Shown here: piece after piece, positions 1-8,262 of the stretch
Layout of the letters: the number at the start of each line of letters is the position of its first letter
How positions within the stretch are numbered: position 1 is the stretch's first letter
Assembly (NCBI RefSeq): GCF_000800015.1
Contig: NZ_JUGR01000001.1
Coordinates: 1,860,001 to 1,924,000 of the forward strand
DNA: 64,000 nucleotides
Direction: 5' to 3'
Origin: Terriglobus sp. TAA 43
Lineage (GTDB): Bacteria; Acidobacteriota; Terriglobia; Terriglobales; Acidobacteriaceae
Position numbers and translations under genes: made by a program
Notes under the pieces: generated by a model
Seen by the model: the letters and a program-made list of their open reading frames with translations, nothing else
Told to the model about the DNA's origin: nothing
The model's database searches: none

Positions 1-335
1 TCATGGGCAGTCCCACGGGCATGCATCTCAAAGGCCCCGCTCTCACCCTCAGCCGCCTCTGTGAAACGCTATCCATGTTTGTCGATCAACCCGTCGTAGA
101 CCAGACGGGCCTGCCGGAACGCTACGACATCGACCTCACCTTCATGCCAGACAACATGCGCATGCGCGGAGGTCCCGGCGCCCCCGGTCAGGGAGCAGAC
201 GGAGGCGCAGAAGCACAACCACGCATCACCCTCTTCGAAGCAATACAGGACCTCGGCCTCAAACTCGAGCCACGCAAAGCACCGCTACAGATGCTTATCG
301 TCGACCACATCGAAAAAGCACCAACCGAAAACTAA
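1..335 (+). CDS. TIGR03435 family protein, C-terminal fragment
   Basis: This is the last ~111 residues of a gene that begins before the window. It matches the C-terminal half of the TIGR03435 family, which is secreted, abundant in Acidobacteria and of unknown function. The conserved tail is visible: a short DQTGLPERYDIDLTF strand, a Gly/Pro-rich loop, then LFEAIQDLGLKLEPRKAPL and a final LIVDHIE. The same architecture recurs in the complete family member at 42036-42947. The upstream part, including any signal peptide, is not visible. Confidence 0.85.
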   Translation, partial: MGSPTGMHLKGPALTLSRLCETLSMFVDQPVVDQTGLPERYDIDLTFMPDNMRMRGGPGAPGQGADGGAEAQPRITLFEAIQDLGLKLEPRKAPLQMLIVDHIEKAPTEN

Positions 336-350
336 GTGAGGAGCGCCGCC

Positions 351-803
351 ATGAAATTCATCCTCGCAACAGCATTGCTACTCTCATTGCATGCGTCACC
401 TCAGCGCATGCAATGCTCCCCAACAGGCCGCACCATAGCTCATCCAATATCTCTTGAAGTCGCAGTTCAAAACGTCTCCATAAAAATCACAATGGAGAAT
501 CCGATCTTCCGCTTCGTCAGACCCAACATCCTCTTCCTAAGAGCCGAAGGACATTTCTCTCACACGTCCGACGTGCAAACGATTCGGCGCACACTATCGC
601 ACATCGGCTTTCTTTTGTTCCCGCACCTCAACGGCCCTCAAACTAAAGCTGGCGACAGCAGCGGGATCAGACTTTGGACGCATGTACAAAGTGCCCAGTA
701 CTTGCCTCGCTTCAGGAGTCTGATCTCGCAACCGAAAAACAATCAACCCCGGTTCCACTTCCTTCGCCGACAACAGGTTGAAACCGCCAGTCTCCCTGCG
801 TAA
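351..803 (+). CDS. doubtful small exported protein, possibly decayed
   Basis: The ATG has a good GAGGAG ribosome site 8 bases upstream and the first ~18 residues look like a signal peptide (MKFILATALLLSLHASP). It starts 15 bases after the preceding stop, as a downstream operon gene would. The second half (594-803) lies antisense inside the convincing minus-strand gene 594-1358, and that part is unlikely to be selected coding sequence. I recognise no family. It may be a short real gene whose original end was lost, or chance. Confidence 0.3.
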   Translation: MKFILATALLLSLHASPQRMQCSPTGRTIAHPISLEVAVQNVSIKITMENPIFRFVRPNILFLRAEGHFSHTSDVQTIRRTLSHIGFLLFPHLNGPQTKAGDSSGIRLWTHVQSAQYLPRFRSLISQPKNNQPRFHFLRRQQVETASLPA

Positions 804-1358
804 CTCCATCTGCGCCGCAGCCGTCGCAGCCACAGCATCATTCGGCAAAGCATCTTCCAGGTCCGAATAACTATTCTGGTTAAACGCAGCCAACCACCGA
901 TACAACAAATGCCCCGCAGGACTATCCGGAATCAACCCCGACTGCTCTCCAAACCGAGGCAGATGCACGATCACCGTCGCATGCACATTGCTGATGCGTT
1001 GCCCCTTCTTCGCAGGCACAGGCGCATCCCCCGCATCACCCAGCACAATCGTATCCACCTGCGAAGGGTCGTCATCGTCATCATCATCCGCGTGTGAGCT
1101 ACTCGAAGAAGAACCACCACCACCGCGCGCAGCACTACCACCTTCATCGCTGCGAAAGTGCCTCGCCCTGCCATGCCCCAGCCCCATGGCAACCATCGAC
1201 AGAACGCCACCAGCAATCATCACCGCCAGCAGCACCGCGGAAGGCCGCATCGGCTGCCGAGCCATCACAGAAAAGCTGGGAACACTTCCACGATGCGATG
1301 TGGGAACCACCGGCGGCTGCATGCGGCGCAACTCCTCAACGCCGCGCACCATGGACAT
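594..1358 (-). CDS. hypothetical single-pass membrane protein
   Basis: Function is not recognised. The 254-residue product has a short cytoplasmic N terminus, one hydrophobic segment at about residues 40-60 (SAVLLAVMIAGGVLSMVAMG), then a Ser-run and Asp-run linker (about residues 80-97). A folded-looking C-terminal domain of ~150 residues follows, rich in alternating hydrophobic residues (HATVIVHLPRFG, GLIVFRLRD, LGTLYMRP). A second in-frame ATG lies two codons in, and neither start has a strong ribosome site. It is divergent from the SDR gene, with 159 bases between them. The homopolymeric linker suggests a membrane-anchored extracytoplasmic domain. Confidence 0.7.
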   Translation of the reverse strand: MSMVRGVEELRRMQPPVVPTSHRGSVPSFSVMARQPMRPSAVLLAVMIAGGVLSMVAMGLGHGRARHFRSDEGGSAARGGGGSSSSSSHADDDDDDDPSQVDTIVLGDAGDAPVPAKKGQRISNVHATVIVHLPRFGEQSGLIPDSPAGHLLYRWLAAFNQNSYSDLEDALPNDAVAATAAAQMELRRETGGFNLLSAKEVEPGLIVFRLRDQTPEARQVLGTLYMRPKSDPAAVASFSLRAVEVREQKKADVR

Positions 1359-1517
1359 CCGCGCGGCGACAGCCCCAGTGTAGCCGCAGATCTTTTGCCA
1401 TGCTGCAAGCAGCCACTCGCGACCGAGTCATCCATCAAAATCAGCCCTCTCAAATTTCAAGTGCTTTCTGGCGCGTTGAATGTTTCAATTGCACGCAAAC
1501 AGTTTCAGGAGATAGTG

Positions 1518-2258
1518 ATGGCAACTCTGACCGGCAAATCGGCTTTGGTAACAGGTGGTTCCCGCGGTATCGGCGCGGCCATTGTGCAGCGACTGGCAAA
1601 AGAAGGCGCCAAAGTAGCGTTCACCTACAGCGCCTCCAGCGAACACGCAAATCGCCTCGTTGAGCAGATTGCAAACGACGGCGGCGAAGCCATCGCCATC
1701 AAGGCCGACGCAGCTGATCAGGCAGCCGTGCGCGCATCCGTGCAACAGGCAGCAGATCACTTCGGCAAGATCGACATCCTCGTGAACAACGCGGGCATCA
1801 TCGTCCTCGGTCCCATTACCGATATCAAGGAGGAAGACTTCCAACGCATTCTCGCCATCAACGTACACAGCGTCTTCACCGCAACGCAGGAAGCCGCCCG
1901 CCACATGCCAAACGGTGGACGTATCATTCACATCGGCTCAGTCAACAGCGACCGCATGCCCTTTGTCGGCGGTTCAGTCTACGCTCTCACCAAGGGCGCG
2001 ATCTTCAGCTTCACCAAGGGTCTGGCGCGCGACCTCGGCCCACGCAACATCACGGTCAACAACATCCAGCCAGGGCCCATCGACACAGACGCTAACCCAG
2101 CCAACGGCCCCTTCGCAGAAACAATGCTCGGCCTCATGGCCCTCAAGCGCTACGGCAAAGGCGAAGAGATCGCAGGATTAGTCACCTACCTCGCCGGCCC
2201 CGAAGCCGGATACATCACCGGTGCCGGCATCCTGATCGACGGCGGCTTCGACGCCTGA
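1518..2258 (+). CDS. SDR family oxidoreductase
   Basis: A classical short-chain dehydrogenase/reductase of 246 residues, close in type to 3-oxoacyl-ACP reductase (FabG-like) enzymes. Visible motifs are the NAD(P)-binding TGGSRGIG near the N terminus, NNAG at about residue 90, a catalytic Ser in IGSVNSD, and the YALTK active-site Tyr/Lys. The C-terminal GYITGAGILIDGGF is also typical. The frame is open further upstream, but this ATG is preceded by CAGGAGATAGTG and begins the expected N terminus (MATLTGKSALVTGG), so the longer form is rejected. The gene stands alone, so the substrate cannot be inferred. Confidence 0.93.
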   Translation: MATLTGKSALVTGGSRGIGAAIVQRLAKEGAKVAFTYSASSEHANRLVEQIANDGGEAIAIKADAADQAAVRASVQQAADHFGKIDILVNNAGIIVLGPITDIKEEDFQRILAINVHSVFTATQEAARHMPNGGRIIHIGSVNSDRMPFVGGSVYALTKGAIFSFTKGLARDLGPRNITVNNIQPGPIDTDANPANGPFAETMLGLMALKRYGKGEEIAGLVTYLAGPEAGYITGAGILIDGGFDA

Positions 2259-2335
2259 TTTGCATGGTTACTCTAAGCCAAATGATTGGCCAAGCCCTTC
2301 ATGAAAAAGTAAACCTCTCATGTCCAATCTGAAGT

Positions 2336-2355
2336 ACATTTCCCACGTGGGCAGA
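2336..2355. repeat. short palindromic motif, copy 1
   Basis: ACATTTCCCACGTGGGCAGA contains the perfect palindrome CCCACGTGGG. It closely resembles elements at 4938-4957 and 28744-28763, each lying shortly after a plus-strand stop codon. It may be a weak hairpin or a protein-binding site. Confidence 0.35.
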
Positions 2356-2408
2356 CAGCCGCGGCTCATTGTTGCAGCAGGAAGCGGCTGTCTGCGGAGA
2401 TGCAACCG

Positions 2409-2876
2409 ATGACTCGAGCGCAACAGGGGTTTTCTTGGGACGGACACGCGACAGCGATCGCGGCAGTAGCGACGGCAACCTCGACGGCGGCCTCATTCAT
2501 GAGCGACTTCCGAATGGTGGGCTACATCCTAGCGGGGACCTCGATTCTTCTGACGATTGCGGTGGCGTGGCTTCGCAGCAATGAATTGACAGGGAAACCC
2601 GTGAAGTGGTCTTTGAGGACCATCGTGTTGATCTGCTGCTGTTGTGTGGGCCTGTTGGGTTGGTCCTATTTCCATCCTCCGATAAAGGGAACGTCTGCAG
2701 GGCAGTCTGTGCAGACTCCGTTGACGACGGTGAAGCCGCCAACTCAATCTCGAGTGATCTATCAAAACGAGACATCGGGGCCGCAGTCGCCGGTGGTGAC
2801 GGGTGACGGAGCAGTTGTCAACATCGGCGGCGTCGTTCCCGCGGATTCCGATAAGAAGGGAAAGAAGAAACCATGA
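2409..2876 (+). CDS. hypothetical two-TM membrane protein with SPVVTG motif
   Basis: Unrecognised family. The 155-residue product has an N-terminal Ala/Thr-rich stretch, two hydrophobic segments (around residues 38-58 and 72-92, the second containing a CCCC run), then an extracytoplasmic tail. The tail carries SPVVTGDGAVVNIGG and ends in a Lys-rich KKGKKKP. The start chosen has GGAG 9 bases upstream; another ATG lies nine bases earlier, directly abutting GGAG. The stop overlaps the next gene's start as ATGA, so the two are translationally coupled. The next protein also carries an SPVVTG motif, suggesting that the pair work together in the envelope. Confidence 0.75.
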   Translation: MTRAQQGFSWDGHATAIAAVATATSTAASFMSDFRMVGYILAGTSILLTIAVAWLRSNELTGKPVKWSLRTIVLICCCCVGLLGWSYFHPPIKGTSAGQSVQTPLTTVKPPTQSRVIYQNETSGPQSPVVTGDGAVVNIGGVVPADSDKKGKKKP

Positions 2877-3538
2877 AAGGTCATTGGTGGGTTGGCGTGG
2901 CGCTGCTGGCGGCAAGCGCAGGTGCATTGGGCCAGGGCCAGACGAAGACGTCCGGGGCGTGCAGCCCGGTAGTGACAGGCGCGCAAAGCATCGTGACGAT
3001 TCGATGTGCTGGAATGTCCGAGGCGAAGGCAAATCAACTTATCGCGCTGATGAACAAGATACTGGCCGAACGGTTAGACCTGAGCGATGTGAACAAGAAG
3101 TTGGACGACCTGAGCGCGCAGATGACAGATGTCGGCTCAGCGCTGAACCCTATGGCCGGGGCACCAATCGACGTGGTGAAGCTGTACGAAGAAGGCCAGG
3201 ATTTGGCTCAAAAGGTGCAGAGTCTGCAGATGGAGTGGAATGGCAGGCACACAGACGCCACCGTGGCGAGCATGCAAAAGGGGCAGCAGAATGCCGCGGA
3301 GAGTACCGCTGCGATTGATGCGGAGGAGTCGCAGAAGTATCGAACAACTTTGGAAACGAGGTTGGTGACCTGGCGGAAGCGGGTCCAGGTGTATCTGCCG
3401 AACTACCAGAGCAGCGTGAAGTACAGCGATGTGACCACGACGCGGCGTTTGATGGATGTGTATGTGGACATGATGCAAATCGGTCAAGCCTACCAGCAGA
3501 AGCGGCAAAACGAGATGCTCGAGAAAAGGGCGCAGTAA
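2873..3538 (+). CDS. hypothetical periplasmic coiled-coil protein with SPVVTG motif
   Basis: Unrecognised by name. The 221-residue product has an N-terminal signal peptide (hydrophobic to about residue 20, cleavage near ALGQ). A motif flanked by two cysteines follows (CSPVVTGAQSIVTIRC), then a mostly helical remainder. That remainder begins with a leucine-rich heptad-like stretch (LIALMNKILAERLDLSDVNK) and carries many Gln, Lys and Glu residues. The two cysteines could form a disulfide around a small beta-hairpin. It is coupled by an ATGA overlap to the membrane protein upstream. From memory, short CSPVV...V.I.C motifs followed by coiled coil recur in uncharacterised environmental proteins; I cannot name a function. 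Confidence 0.8.
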   Translation: MKGHWWVGVALLAASAGALGQGQTKTSGACSPVVTGAQSIVTIRCAGMSEAKANQLIALMNKILAERLDLSDVNKKLDDLSAQMTDVGSALNPMAGAPIDVVKLYEEGQDLAQKVQSLQMEWNGRHTDATVASMQKGQQNAAESTAAIDAEESQKYRTTLETRLVTWRKRVQVYLPNYQSSVKYSDVTTTRRLMDVYVDMMQIGQAYQQKRQNEMLEKRAQ

Positions 3539-3589
3539 GAGCCAATCTCACCAACGCAAAGTTCCCCATCTCACGACGAAGGATGCATC

Positions 3590-4927
3590 GTGCACACCAA
3601 CTGGAAACGAATCGCATTCTTCGCCGCCGTTCTCGCCAGCTTCGCAACACCCCTCACGCCCGCACAACAACTCGCTCCAACACCACCGATGGGGTGGAAC
3701 AGCTGGGATTCCTATGGAACAACAGTCCGCGAATCAGAGGTCAAGGCAAATGCAGATGCTATGGCCACGCTGAAGCGCTTCGGCTGGGAATACATCGTCG
3801 TTGACATTCAATGGTATGAACCCAATGCAAAGGCTCATGGCTATCGCGCAGGCGCGCAGCTCGCCATGGACAGCAATGGTCGACTCGTACCAGCAGTCAA
3901 TCGCTTTCCCTCCGCGAAGGATGGTGCCGGCTTCAAGCAGTTAGCGACCTATGTCCACAGCAAAGGATTGAAATTCGGAATTCACATCATGCGCGGCATC
4001 CCGCGGCAGGCGGTCGCGCAGAACACGCCCATCATGGGCACAGCATTTCACGCCGCAGACGTTGCAGATCGCAACAGTGTCTGCACCTGGAACACCGACA
4101 TGTACGGTGTCGACATGACAAAGCCCGGAGCCCAGGCCTACTACGATTCACTCGTCGCCATGTATGCAGGCTGGGGCGTCGATTTCATCAAGGCCGACGA
4201 CATGCTCCGTCCCTATCACGATGCAGAGATTGAAGGTCTTCACAAAGCCATCGCGCATTCGGGCCGCCCCATCGTACTAAGCCTCTCGCCCGGCCCCGCC
4301 CCTGTTGATAAAGTCGTGTCACTCCGTACAAACGCGCAGATGTGGCGAATCGAGGATGACCTATGGGACGACTGGAAGTCAGTCAGGAACATGGCTTCTC
4401 GAATGGAGAACTGGTGGCAACTCGTCGAGCCTGGACATTGGCCCGACGCCGACATGCTTCCTCTTGGACACATCGGTATCCGCGCCGAACGAGGAGATGA
4501 CCGCCAATCGCGGCTGACGCAGGACGAACAGAAGACGATGATGACTCTCTGGGGCATCGCGCGTTCTCCGCTCATGTTCGGTGGCGACCTTGCCACGCTT
4601 GATCCATTCACGCGCAGCCTGCTTACAAATGCCGACGTGCTCGCGATAAATCAACACGGCACCGGAAACAAACTGGCCTACAAAGAAAAAGACGTTCGCA
4701 TATGGACAGCTCGAACAACAAAGGGTGGCGCGTCCGACTACATCGCGATGATCAACTTAGGAGATCAACCCATCGAGCAGGATCTGCCATGGGCCAGCAT
4801 CGGGATCACAAACCCCAACAAGCCTCTGCGAGACACGTGGACCGGCACAACGTTACCGGCGAGCCAGACGCTGCACATCCGCCTCAATCCCCACGCATCC
4901 ATGCTCCTCTCAACTAAGAGCAAATAA
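3590..4927 (+). CDS. secreted GH27 family glycosidase (alpha-galactosidase type)
   Basis: Predicted exported enzyme that removes terminal alpha-linked galactose (or a related sugar) from oligosaccharides and plant polysaccharides. The 445-residue product has a signal peptide to about residue 26, then the GH27 barrel opening PPMGWNSWDSYG. The nucleophile Asp lies in VDFIKADDM (about D203) and the acid/base Asp in MWRIEDDLWDDW (about D256). ARSPLMFGGDL and a C-terminal beta domain with LNPHASMLL follow. The start is GTG with GAAGGA upstream. It is a single gene; no transporter is next to it. Family assignment is firm; the exact sugar specificity is inferred. Confidence 0.92.
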   Translation: MHTNWKRIAFFAAVLASFATPLTPAQQLAPTPPMGWNSWDSYGTTVRESEVKANADAMATLKRFGWEYIVVDIQWYEPNAKAHGYRAGAQLAMDSNGRLVPAVNRFPSAKDGAGFKQLATYVHSKGLKFGIHIMRGIPRQAVAQNTPIMGTAFHAADVADRNSVCTWNTDMYGVDMTKPGAQAYYDSLVAMYAGWGVDFIKADDMLRPYHDAEIEGLHKAIAHSGRPIVLSLSPGPAPVDKVVSLRTNAQMWRIEDDLWDDWKSVRNMASRMENWWQLVEPGHWPDADMLPLGHIGIRAERGDDRQSRLTQDEQKTMMTLWGIARSPLMFGGDLATLDPFTRSLLTNADVLAINQHGTGNKLAYKEKDVRIWTARTTKGGASDYIAMINLGDQPIEQDLPWASIGITNPNKPLRDTWTGTTLPASQTLHIRLNPHASMLLSTKSK

Positions 4928-4937
4928 AAACTCACGA

Positions 4938-4957
4938 ACATCTCACACCTGAGATCA
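4938..4957. repeat. short palindromic motif, copy 2
   Basis: ACATCTCACACCTGAGATCA lies 10 bases after the GH27 stop codon and contains ATCTCA/TGAGAT arms. It resembles the motifs at 2336-2355 and 28744-28763, with two bases of the arms changed together so that pairing is kept. Confidence 0.35.
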
Positions 4958-4992
4958 AAGCGCACAAAGTCATAATCGCTTCGAGGTGATTT

Positions 4993-5274
4993 TCACGACG
5001 CGATACGTTGCACGGACTTATCACCCGACGACCTCAGCCACGTCACAGAAGCGAATGCGCCCAGCCATGATCCTACGGCGGCGAAGACGACGTAGACCCA
5101 ATGTCTCGTGTAGCTAATGACCGCGAACGCCGAGAGAAGATACCAAAGGCTGCTCCAGGTGGCTGCCCTGACTCGCATGCGCGAGGCGACAGCAGCGGTG
5201 AATAGCACATACACAGCATCCGTAGCGGCTGTCGACGCCACAACGGCGAGCGCAAGCATGGGTTGAACGATCAT
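4993..5274 (-). CDS. small integral membrane protein
   Basis: Unrecognised 93-residue hydrophobic protein with about three membrane segments (MLALAVVASTAATDAVYVLF, LWYLLSAFAVISY, HWVYVVFAAVGSWLGAF). The ATG at 5274 is chosen because AGAGGGA lies ~10 bases upstream and the protein then begins in a membrane helix; the longer open frame adds an implausible N terminus. It lies 168 bases downstream of the TonB receptor on the same strand and could be its distal partner. It may be an accessory permease subunit, but nothing in the sequence proves that. Confidence 0.65.
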   Translation of the reverse strand: MIVQPMLALAVVASTAATDAVYVLFTAAVASRMRVRAATWSSLWYLLSAFAVISYTRHWVYVVFAAVGSWLGAFASVTWLRSSGDKSVQRIAS

Positions 5275-5442
5275 AAGTCGAGTCCCTCTTGCTAGGCAGT
5301 ATGGGACAGCCCCTTCGGCTTGTCGCGACAAATGTCGGCTGATGTCCCACTCATAGCACTGCCGAGTGTCCACCGAGACCCTATCGCAGTCAGGAATGGG
5401 GTTGGCATTGCGCTAGATATCGGCGTTTTTCGATACTAATGC

Positions 5443-7404
5443 TCAAAAGCTCGCACGAATGCCTCCGTTGAAGACACGTCCATCCAGTGGAGCCCAGGCA
5501 TCCGTAGTCCATCTGCCGTCGGGTCCACGGGAAGGGCGGAGCAGTGGGTCATACTTCGTCTGGCGAACGTTCCCCAAGTCCTCAGCGTTCACGTATGCCT
5601 TGAACCGCCCAAGCCGTTTCTCAACCAGAAAACCGAACAACACATAAGCCCTTGATTGCGTGCGATACGGATTGTCGTCCAAGCGTTGTGTTCCGGTGTA
5701 ATAGGCTTCAACTCCAATGCGGGCAACATTCTCTCGCTCCCAGGTTCCGACAAGGCCAGCACTGTGCCGAGGGGTGAGCTCCACATCCTGCCGAACCGCG
5801 CCGGGCTTCTCTCGCGCCTGCGTGTACGTGTAGGAAGCGACGGCTGAAAATTTTCCGCTACGCCAGTTCGCCACGTTCTCAACTCCGATGTTCTGGGTGG
5901 GATCGGCAAGATTGCGTAGCGTATACGCAGTCTGTTGCTCGGTATAGAGCGGATGGTGAACATTCGAGGTGAACAACGTACTCGTTGCTGTCCAATGAGC
6001 CCAACTTCGAGTGAGATCGAACGTAAGCCCACGGCCACGCTCCACAAATAGCGGTCGTATGACTGTCAGCCTTCTCAGGCCCGCAGCTTCCGTGTCCTCC
6101 GTCAATGCACTTGGAGTTGAGAAGCCTTGTCCCAGTGACAGGCGGCTCGTCCATCCGTGACCCCGCATCAATGCAGCAAATCGCGGGCTGAAGAGCGTGC
6201 CGTATTGGCTGTGGAAGTCGGCACGCGCTCCGAATGACACCGTTAGCCAGCTTGCCGCTTGTATGTCGTCCTGCACGAAGATACCGGGATTGCGGTAGGT
6301 GTAGCGATAGACTGGCACATCCTTGGGACGGTACGCATCGCGCTCATATGCACCTCCGGCTACCCACGACTGCTTGCCATGCACACCACGCACCGACGCC
6401 TCTCCAAACAACAACTCGTGACGGTCTCGTTCCAGATCGTCGCCAAACAAGTGGCGGTGCTGCTGGCTTGAATACGATCCACGCAGCGTGAGCACATACT
6501 TGCTGGCTGCGAGCAACTGCGATGAAACGCCGATATCTTCTCGAAGACTGTGCAGTGATTCGATGTATGGCAGTCCCGTTACCGGTAGGGTGCGTCCTGG
6601 CATGGTCCCGCCAGTACGATCCTCGTAGGTCACTCCGCTGGTGACTAAGCCGCTCGAACCTTTACCCGTATCCCAGAACAAGCGAGGCCGAACAACGCCG
6701 CGATCATACCCCGCGACATCGGCCCATCCGTCGTCGTTGAGATCACGAGCAATCTGCCAGTTGCCCATGCCCAACAGAGATCCACTGGTGTGGTTCGAGA
6801 GCTTGCCATCCATGTAAGCCGATACGTCAGTGCCCCCCAGCGTTGTCTGGTTCACGATGAACTCTCGTGCCGGTTTGTCTTGCGGCCGTCTCGTGGTCAG
6901 ATTCACCACGCCACCCATCGCGCCAGCCCCGTACAACGCTGATGCAACGCCCTTGATGATTTCGACACGCCCAAGATCAACGGGCGGCATTTGCAGGAGC
7001 CCGAGGCCGCCGCCCTGTTGCCCGAAGAGTGGCAGACCATCAGCAAGAAAGCGCGTGTAACGGCCCTTCATGCCCTGGATGCGGACGGTAGAAGATCCGA
7101 GCGAAGGCGATGTGTTCTGCACACGGATGCCGCTGGTCTCGTTCAACATCATCACGATGTTGCCGGGGGTCATCATCGTCTTCTCATCCACTTCTTCCTG
7201 ATCCAGCAACTCCACGCGAGTTGGCTGATCTTCCAGTCGACCCTCGGTACGGGTCGCGTATACCGTTACCTGTTGCTGCACGGTCTCAGGTTTTTCCTGT
7301 GTCTCAGAAGAGGGCTTGCTGGGTGGTGTAGTTTGCGCGTAGATGTGGGGACTCAACGGCAAGCAGATAGCTGCTGCCGCGCACGCAGTTGCGAGAATAC
7401 GCAT
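5443..7404 (-). CDS. TonB-dependent outer-membrane receptor
   Basis: A 653-residue outer-membrane ligand-gated channel powered by TonB. It has a signal peptide (to about residue 24), a Pro/Gln-rich spacer, and the TonB-box-like VTVYATRTEGRLED. The plug domain shows TVRIQGMKGRYTRFLADGLP and VEIIKGVASALYGAGAMGGV, and a beta-barrel ends in a C-terminal Phe. The start has TGGAGAA just upstream. A Cys-rich small protein begins upstream on the same strand with only 53 bases between, and a small membrane protein follows. No SusD partner is present, so uptake of a metal chelate or small cofactor is more likely than of polysaccharide. The substrate is not determined. Confidence 0.92.
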   Translation of the reverse strand: MRILATACAAAAICLPLSPHIYAQTTPPSKPSSETQEKPETVQQQVTVYATRTEGRLEDQPTRVELLDQEEVDEKTMMTPGNIVMMLNETSGIRVQNTSPSLGSSTVRIQGMKGRYTRFLADGLPLFGQQGGGLGLLQMPPVDLGRVEIIKGVASALYGAGAMGGVVNLTTRRPQDKPAREFIVNQTTLGGTDVSAYMDGKLSNHTSGSLLGMGNWQIARDLNDDGWADVAGYDRGVVRPRLFWDTGKGSSGLVTSGVTYEDRTGGTMPGRTLPVTGLPYIESLHSLREDIGVSSQLLAASKYVLTLRGSYSSQQHRHLFGDDLERDRHELLFGEASVRGVHGKQSWVAGGAYERDAYRPKDVPVYRYTYRNPGIFVQDDIQAASWLTVSFGARADFHSQYGTLFSPRFAALMRGHGWTSRLSLGQGFSTPSALTEDTEAAGLRRLTVIRPLFVERGRGLTFDLTRSWAHWTATSTLFTSNVHHPLYTEQQTAYTLRNLADPTQNIGVENVANWRSGKFSAVASYTYTQAREKPGAVRQDVELTPRHSAGLVGTWERENVARIGVEAYYTGTQRLDDNPYRTQSRAYVLFGFLVEKRLGRFKAYVNAEDLGNVRQTKYDPLLRPSRGPDGRWTTDAWAPLDGRVFNGGIRASF

Positions 7405-7457
7405 GGGTTCTCCAAAGTTCGAGTGAGTGTCTTGCGCTCAAGGGCGCACGAGGGCCA

Positions 7458-7802
7458 CTACGAAACGATGGAAAGGCGGGGAGGGCGAAAGTGAACGGAA
7501 GGACGAACGAGTTCGTGTTCAACCTTTTCGGGCATCACTGCTTCAGAAACCCGCTCCTGTTGCATCTGCACCAGAAAATGCGTCGGCAGTACTTGCAATA
7601 GGCAGCAAGAGCAAGCACCGTCACAGTGATCTGCAGGGAACAGTTGAACTGCCGCGACTGCGTGCTGGGTCGAAACCGCTCGCTGAACTGGTAATTTTCC
7701 ATCGCAAGCGGTGCATTCTGCAGGACAAAGCGCAAACAGGATCACCATAACGCACAACAGCCAGCCCATCAGGCGCTTGCGACATGTGGTGTGTCCTTGC
7801 AC
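7458..7802 (-). CDS. small Cys-rich exported protein beside TonB receptor
   Basis: A 114-residue product from a GTG start, or 103 residues from an internal ATG (MGWLLCVMVILFALC), with one N-terminal hydrophobic segment. A short mature part carries ECTAC and HCDGACSCC, a likely metal-binding cluster (five Cys plus His in about 10 residues). It precedes the TonB receptor by 53 bases on the same strand. Small Cys-rich secreted proteins of this kind are often seen at heavy-metal loci, so I infer a metal-linked role for the pair. The start is uncertain: no strong ribosome site sits at the right distance, and an AAGGA upstream fits a different frame better. Confidence 0.55.
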   Translation of the reverse strand: MQGHTTCRKRLMGWLLCVMVILFALCPAECTACDGKLPVQRAVSTQHAVAAVQLFPADHCDGACSCCLLQVLPTHFLVQMQQERVSEAVMPEKVEHELVRPSVHFRPPRLSIVS

Positions 7803-8140
7803 GTCTCAAGCATAGCCGAAAGCAACAAAGCGAATTCCCGACTAGCGGGCAGAAGTAACGACAAGCCGGCTTATCGTCCTCGACTGTCGACAACAGGGGA
7901 TGCACACATACACAGGATCAAACCACCCTTCGCTCACGGTTCGAGAAGAAATCCTTTGGATCGAACCAGCCGCATGACCGCCGTTGACGCTCGCCGACTT
8001 GAAACGTAGTAGCTGTCCCACGCCGAAGGCGTCGAGAACAGCACGGAGTGATGTCAAGCCCCTATCCCACCCAACACCAACAAACCAAAAGACATACAGT
8101 TGGCATACTATTTCCACCAAACCTCTAGAATAGAAATAGA

Positions 8141-8169
8141 GAGAAAAGGGCCGCGCAAATGGGCGGCCC
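8141..8169 (-). terminator. intrinsic terminator-like hairpin after manC
   Basis: On the minus strand GGGCCGC (complement of 8163-8169) pairs with GCGGCCC (complement of 8148-8154) and is followed by TTTTCTC. It lies ~130 bases downstream of the mannose-1-phosphate guanylyltransferase stop. Confidence 0.6.
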
Positions 8170-8176
8170 TAACTCA

Positions 8177-8262
8177 TTTAGAAAGACGATTTTGCCCCTA
8201 ACCCCAATGGGCAGACGATTTTACAGCCATCAAAATCGTAACCCGTTTAGAAAGACGATTTT
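8177..8262. repeat. cluster of AGACGATTTT repeats
   Basis: The 17-mer TTTAGAAAGACGATTTT occurs at 8177-8193 and again exactly at 8246-8262. Between them a shorter copy CAGACGATTTTA (8212-8223) faces an inverted AAAATCG (8232-8238). The AT-rich composition contrasts with the GC-rich surroundings. It may be a regulatory repeat or a remnant of a short mobile repeat. Confidence 0.7.

Noticed and set aside
988-1383. Plus-strand frame opposite the hypothetical membrane protein
   Set aside because: It is the mirror of the Ser/Asp-run gene and has no ribosome site or recognisable domain.
1158-1517. N-terminal extension of the SDR protein
   Set aside because: It has no family match, overlaps the divergent gene, and a good ribosome site precedes the ATG at 1518.
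7803-8140. Cobalamin or other riboswitch upstream of the TonB operon
   Set aside because: I searched by eye on the minus strand and found no conserved B12 box or other known riboswitch core.
8177-8262. CRISPR array
   Set aside because: There are only two exact 17-base copies plus partial ones, spacing is irregular, and no cas genes occur in the window.
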